Origin: CBINFS01 sp966250015
GTDB lineage: Bacteria > Bacteroidota > Rhodothermia > Rhodothermales > DASSAV01
NCBI GenBank assembly: GCA_966250015.1
Contig: CBINFS010000005.1
Span: forward strand, 62,001 to 126,000
Reading direction: 5' to 3'
DNA length: 64,000 nt
The translations under genes were made by a program, and so were the position numbers. The notes beneath the pieces are model-generated. The model saw only the letters and a program-made list of their open reading frames with translations, had not been told where the DNA came from and searched no databases. Of this stretch, positions 60,959 to 64,000 are shown piece by piece (position 1 is the first letter of the stretch; every line of letters starts with the position of its first letter).

Positions 60959-61171
60959 TTTTTCGCCCGATGTCATATTTGAGAATAATTCTTCTCAATT
61001 CACCGGCAAAGGCAGCAAAGCCAACATACCTTTGAATTCCTTAAAGAACCGCCTAAAGACTTATGCATTCGAATGCCCCGTTTATGGGGTACCTTACCGG
61101 CGGTCCAAGAAGCAGGCAAGTGCGCCCTGCCGTTCACAGAAACCTATAGCTGCTCTTCGATAAATAGACCC

Positions 61172-62182
61172 ATGGGATTGCTCAATTTTGCTACCGACGT
61201 TGCTATCGACCTTGGCACAGCGAACACACTGATCTACATCAAGGGAAGAGGCATAGTGCTGAATGAACCGAGCATCGTAGCCGTCCATCGCAATACTCGG
61301 AAAGTCATTGCGATCGGTTACGAAGCCCAGCAAATGCACGAGCGTACACATAAGGACATCGAAACCGTCCGACCATTGAAAGACGGGGTGATCGCGGACT
61401 TCGAGGTCGCCGAACAGTTGATTCGGGGCCTGATTCGGAAAGTGCAGAAAAACTGGTATGCCTCGATCCGGCGTATGGTGGTTTGCATCCCGAGCGGCAT
61501 CACCGAGGTTGAAAAGCGCGCGGTGCGCGATTCGGCAGAGCATGCAGGGTCGAAACAAGTGTACCTAATAGCTGAACCGATGGCCGCGGCCATCGGCATC
61601 GGGCTCAACGTCGAAGAGCCGGTCGGCAACATGATCGTCGACGTCGGCGGCGGCACCACGGAAATCGCGGTGATCGCCCTCTCCGGCATCGTAATCGACG
61701 AATCCATACGGGTTGGCGGCGACGAGCTCGACAACGCCATCGTCCAGTACTTCAAACGTAATCACAACCTGTTGATCGGTCATCGGACGGCCGAGCGCAT
61801 CAAGTGTGAGGTAGGAAGTGCCATCGAGCTCGACCCCGAGCTCGAGGTATCGGTCAAGGGACGTGACCTCGTCAGCGGCATACCCAAGGTCCGGACGATC
61901 TCGTCGGAAGACGTGCGGGAAGCTCTCCGCGATTCCGTCGTTCAAATAACCGCAGCCGTCATTCGCTGTCTGGAACGGACACCCCCGGAACTGGGTGCGG
62001 ACATCCTCGAACGAGGCATCATGCTCACAGGTGGAGGCGCCTTGCTCAAAGGACTCGATACTCTGATTCGCAACCGTGTCGAGCTGCCGGTTTACGTGGC
62101 AGAGGATCCGCTTACTGCGGTCGTTCGAGGCACCGGCAAGGTGGTCGAAAACATCGAGCGCTACGAGAGGGTGCTGTCGTAA
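61172..62182 (+). CDS. mreB: Rod shape-determining protein MreB
   Basis: Bacterial actin that guides lateral cell wall synthesis. I start at MGLLNFATDVAIDLGTANTL (336 aa), the usual N-terminus, instead of the longer upstream frame. Phosphate 1 loop is DLGTANTLIY, phosphate 2 loop is VDVGGGTTEIAV, and the adenosine motif LTGGGALLKGLD is near the C-terminus. mreC follows after 9 bases. Its presence suggests a rod-shaped organism. Confidence 0.97.
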   Translation: MGLLNFATDVAIDLGTANTLIYIKGRGIVLNEPSIVAVHRNTRKVIAIGYEAQQMHERTHKDIETVRPLKDGVIADFEVAEQLIRGLIRKVQKNWYASIRRMVVCIPSGITEVEKRAVRDSAEHAGSKQVYLIAEPMAAAIGIGLNVEEPVGNMIVDVGGGTTEIAVIALSGIVIDESIRVGGDELDNAIVQYFKRNHNLLIGHRTAERIKCEVGSAIELDPELEVSVKGRDLVSGIPKVRTISSEDVREALRDSVVQITAAVIRCLERTPPELGADILERGIMLTGGGALLKGLDTLIRNRVELPVYVAEDPLTAVVRGTGKVVENIERYERVLS

Positions 62183-62191
62183 CCGGTATTT

Positions 62192-63019
62192 ATGAACTTT
62201 CGTCTCTGGGAACGAATACGAGACTGGGTCATCCTCTTCGGACTCCTGGCTGTAGCGGTCGTACTGATGATCGCGCAGAACACGTCCATGGTACGGGCCA
62301 TTCGGGCTACTGCCCTGGAGTCAACGGCGTGGGTCGAGGCCCGATTTGCCTGGGCGGGTGGCTACTTTAGGGCTTTGGATGAAAACAGCAGGCTCCGGGC
62401 TGAAAACATCCTGCTTTCGAGCCAGGTCGCACGCACGAGGGAAGCTCAGCTCGAAAACGACCGTTTGCGCCGACTCCTTGGGTTCAGGGACACGACGTCG
62501 ATCGACCTGTACCCCGCACGAATCGTTGCAAAAGACATTACCGGTCAACAAAACCTGCTCACCATCGACGTTGGCTCGAACGACGGTGTGGAGGTGGGGA
62601 TGGCCGTCGTCGACGACCGCGGAATCATCGGGAAGGTCGTCCTCGTAAGCGCGAACTATTCACGCGTGATGCCCTACCTCAATACCGACTTCAGGGTGCC
62701 GGCGAAGGTCCTGCCCTTACAGGCCGAGGGCAACATCCGCTGGGAGGGTGAAGACCGGAGCCGCCTCCTTCTGGAACACGTTTCCCGTACGGAACCGGTC
62801 CTCCGCGGACAGCTCGTGGTTACCAGCGGCTACAGCGCAACCTTTCCCGCCGGTTTTCCCATTGGATACGTCGACTCCGTCGCAACACGCAGAGGTCGAA
62901 ACGAGCTCGTCATCTACGTCGCACCTTCTTCCCCACTCAACAAAGTGGAATACGTTTTCGTAGTTCGAGAAAGGCCGGACCCTGAACAGCTGGAAATCGA
63001 CCAGCAAATCCTCCGATAG
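62192..63019 (+). CDS. mreC: Rod shape-determining protein MreC
   Basis: Bitopic membrane protein that links MreB to the wall synthases. The 275-aa protein has one helix (WVILFGLLAVAVVLMIA, about 12-28), a coiled coil with ENSRLRAENILLSSQVARTR, and the two-lobed periplasmic beta domain (VVDDRGIIGKVVLVSANYSR; SGYSATFPAGFPIGYVDSV). It is followed after 19 bases by a dacB-like gene, not by mreD. Confidence 0.95.
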   Translation: MNFRLWERIRDWVILFGLLAVAVVLMIAQNTSMVRAIRATALESTAWVEARFAWAGGYFRALDENSRLRAENILLSSQVARTREAQLENDRLRRLLGFRDTTSIDLYPARIVAKDITGQQNLLTIDVGSNDGVEVGMAVVDDRGIIGKVVLVSANYSRVMPYLNTDFRVPAKVLPLQAEGNIRWEGEDRSRLLLEHVSRTEPVLRGQLVVTSGYSATFPAGFPIGYVDSVATRRGRNELVIYVAPSSPLNKVEYVFVVRERPDPEQLEIDQQILR

Positions 63020-63038
63020 GAGTTTGTAGACGTTTGAT

Positions 63039-64000
63039 ATGGTGACGTTGCCCTTCATCGGTTTATACAGGCGGGTTTGTGTTTTCGCCCTGCTGGCGCT
63101 GGTTTCTCCACCTCTGTTTGCACAGCAGGCACAACAACAGCTCGAACGCAGGATCGACGAACTGCTTGGCCGAGAGGTGCTTAGAAATGCTTTCGTCGGA
63201 ATCGAAGTGCTCGACCTGAACGACGGCACCGTACTGTTTTCGCACAACGGCGAGAAAAGCTTCATTCCCGCCTCCAACCAGAAAATTTTTACGTCGGCCG
63301 TCGCCCTCGATCTGTTCGGTCCGGATTTCGTTTATGAAACCTCGCTTTATGCCGACGGACCCATTGAAAACGGTGTTCTGCACGGGAACCTCGTCGTTCG
63401 TGGATCGGGCGACCCATCCATCGGCGGGCGTTTTAACAATGGCGACCTGACGAAGACCTTTCGCAACTGGGCCGACTCGCTACGAAATGCAGGCATCAAT
63501 CGGGTTACCGGAGACGTCATCGGCGACGATGACGTGTTCGACGACGTGCCCCTCGGTTACGGATGGAGCTGGGATGACGAGACGTACTACTACTCGGCCG
63601 AGATCAGCGGGCTCTCGTACAACGAGAACAAAGTGGACCTGACGATCCGCGCCCGGCAGCAAGGCCAACCTGCCGAGATCAGCTGGGAGCCGCACAACAC
63701 GGATTTCGTCCACGTCCTGAACAGGACAGTCGCGATACGGCCGGACTCTTCGCTTAAAGAGGGCTATCTAAAGCAACGAGGCACCAACGTCCTGCAAATA
63801 TTCAGTCGGGTGCCGGCCGGCTCGACAGACCGGGAATCCCTATCCGTTACGAACCCCACGCGCTATTTCGTCCACGTTTTCAGGGAGGTGCTCGTTAAGT
63901 CCGGTATCGAGGTGGAGGGATCTCCGGTGGACGTTGACGAGCTTTCCGAAAAGCCGGATTACACCAGGCTTAGCCGGATTGCCACCTACGTCTCCCCTCC
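63039..64000 (+). CDS. dacB: D-alanyl-D-alanine carboxypeptidase/endopeptidase, PBP4 type (5' part)
   Basis: A penicillin-binding protein that trims or cleaves murein peptides in the periplasm. The frame starts at ATG 63039 (MVTLPFIGLYRRV), has a signal peptide ending in LFAQQ, and stays open to the window end (about 320 residues visible). The SxxK active site is PASNQKIFTSA, then VRGSGDPSIGG, DVIGDDDVFDD and SGLSYNENKVDL, the S13-family pattern. The SxN and KTG motifs would lie beyond the window. AGGAG overlaps the mreC stop. It occupies the position where mreD is normally found. Confidence 0.92.
   Translation, partial: MVTLPFIGLYRRVCVFALLALVSPPLFAQQAQQQLERRIDELLGREVLRNAFVGIEVLDLNDGTVLFSHNGEKSFIPASNQKIFTSAVALDLFGPDFVYETSLYADGPIENGVLHGNLVVRGSGDPSIGGRFNNGDLTKTFRNWADSLRNAGINRVTGDVIGDDDVFDDVPLGYGWSWDDETYYYSAEISGLSYNENKVDLTIRARQQGQPAEISWEPHNTDFVHVLNRTVAIRPDSSLKEGYLKQRGTNVLQIFSRVPAGSTDRESLSVTNPTRYFVHVFREVLVKSGIEVEGSPVDVDELSEKPDYTRLSRIATYVSP

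Noticed and set aside
61073..61171. 33-residue N-terminal extension of mreB
   Set aside because: MreB proteins start close to DVAIDLGTANT; the extension lacks homology by eye and contains Cys/Pro-rich noise.
1..64000. CRISPR array, insertion sequence, prophage or integrative element
   Set aside because: No regularly spaced repeats, transposase, integrase or phage structural genes were seen, and gene content is uniform housekeeping.

Overview
The window is chromosomal housekeeping DNA from a Gram-negative member of the Bacteroidota/Rhodothermota/Balneolota (FCB) group. The evidence is a subtilisin with a type IX secretion C-terminal sorting domain, Omp85 and TonB-type proteins, a CarB that stops before the usual allosteric domain (as I recall for Bacteroidota), a DUF4834-like small protein, few strong Shine-Dalgarno sites and a heme A/heme O synthase cluster. 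A Rhodothermales-like organism is my best guess; this is inference. I see no insertion sequence, prophage, CRISPR array or rRNA. One tRNA and RNase P RNA are present.

Layout. 0-4.5 kb: the end of serS converges on a two-gene FAD enzyme operon (a CrtI/PYROXD2-like oxidoreductase and a long acyl-CoA dehydrogenase). 4.7-10.4 kb: uxaC, then carB and carA, all leftward, with terminator-like hairpins before carA, between carA and carB, and after carB. 10.7-14.2 kb: a TonB-like protein diverges from carA, followed by a leftward operon YceI-folK-deoxynucleoside kinase-small membrane protein. 14.5-19.8 kb: tRNA-Arg(CCT), an alpha/beta hydrolase, a UMF1-type transporter, a Nif3-like protein and a coiled-coil protein whose zinc ribbon has lost most of its cysteines. 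19.8-24.0 kb: rnpB converges on secG, a Nudix hydrolase, rsmE and an Omp85 protein. 24.1-29.6 kb: mutY, the secreted S8 protease and four small or membrane proteins.

29.6-38.3 kb: groES-groEL under a perfect CIRCE operator, a tandem TerB-like protein downstream of a PAS histidine kinase, and a 919-aa acyl-CoA ligase/GNAT fusion. 38.3-45.5 kb: a hexosephosphate mutase (GlmM type), then ctaA-ctaB-ABC ATPase-ABC permease (heme supply for a terminal oxidase plus an exporter) and rlmN. 45.6-52.7 kb: a small membrane protein, a HerA-like ATPase with no NurA partner, a Tat-type sugar isomerase lipoprotein, lpdA, and a secreted YceI protein paired with an outer membrane barrel. 52.8-57.5 kb: an ABC exporter pair (YbbP/YbbA type) diverging from a TesA-like lipase, with start codons sharing a CATG, then a WbqC protein. 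57.7-64 kb: ldcA-like, purN, purH, mreB, mreC and the start of a dacB-like PBP4 gene where mreD would be expected.

I did not find a clear-cut new system. The best leads are the structured carA leader with mutually exclusive hairpins, the regulatory-domain-less CarB, the degenerate zinc ribbon, the YceI/outer-membrane-barrel pair, the kinase/TerB pair, the solitary HerA ATPase, and two unexplained intergenic stretches (31.8-32.1 kb and 38.4-38.9 kb).
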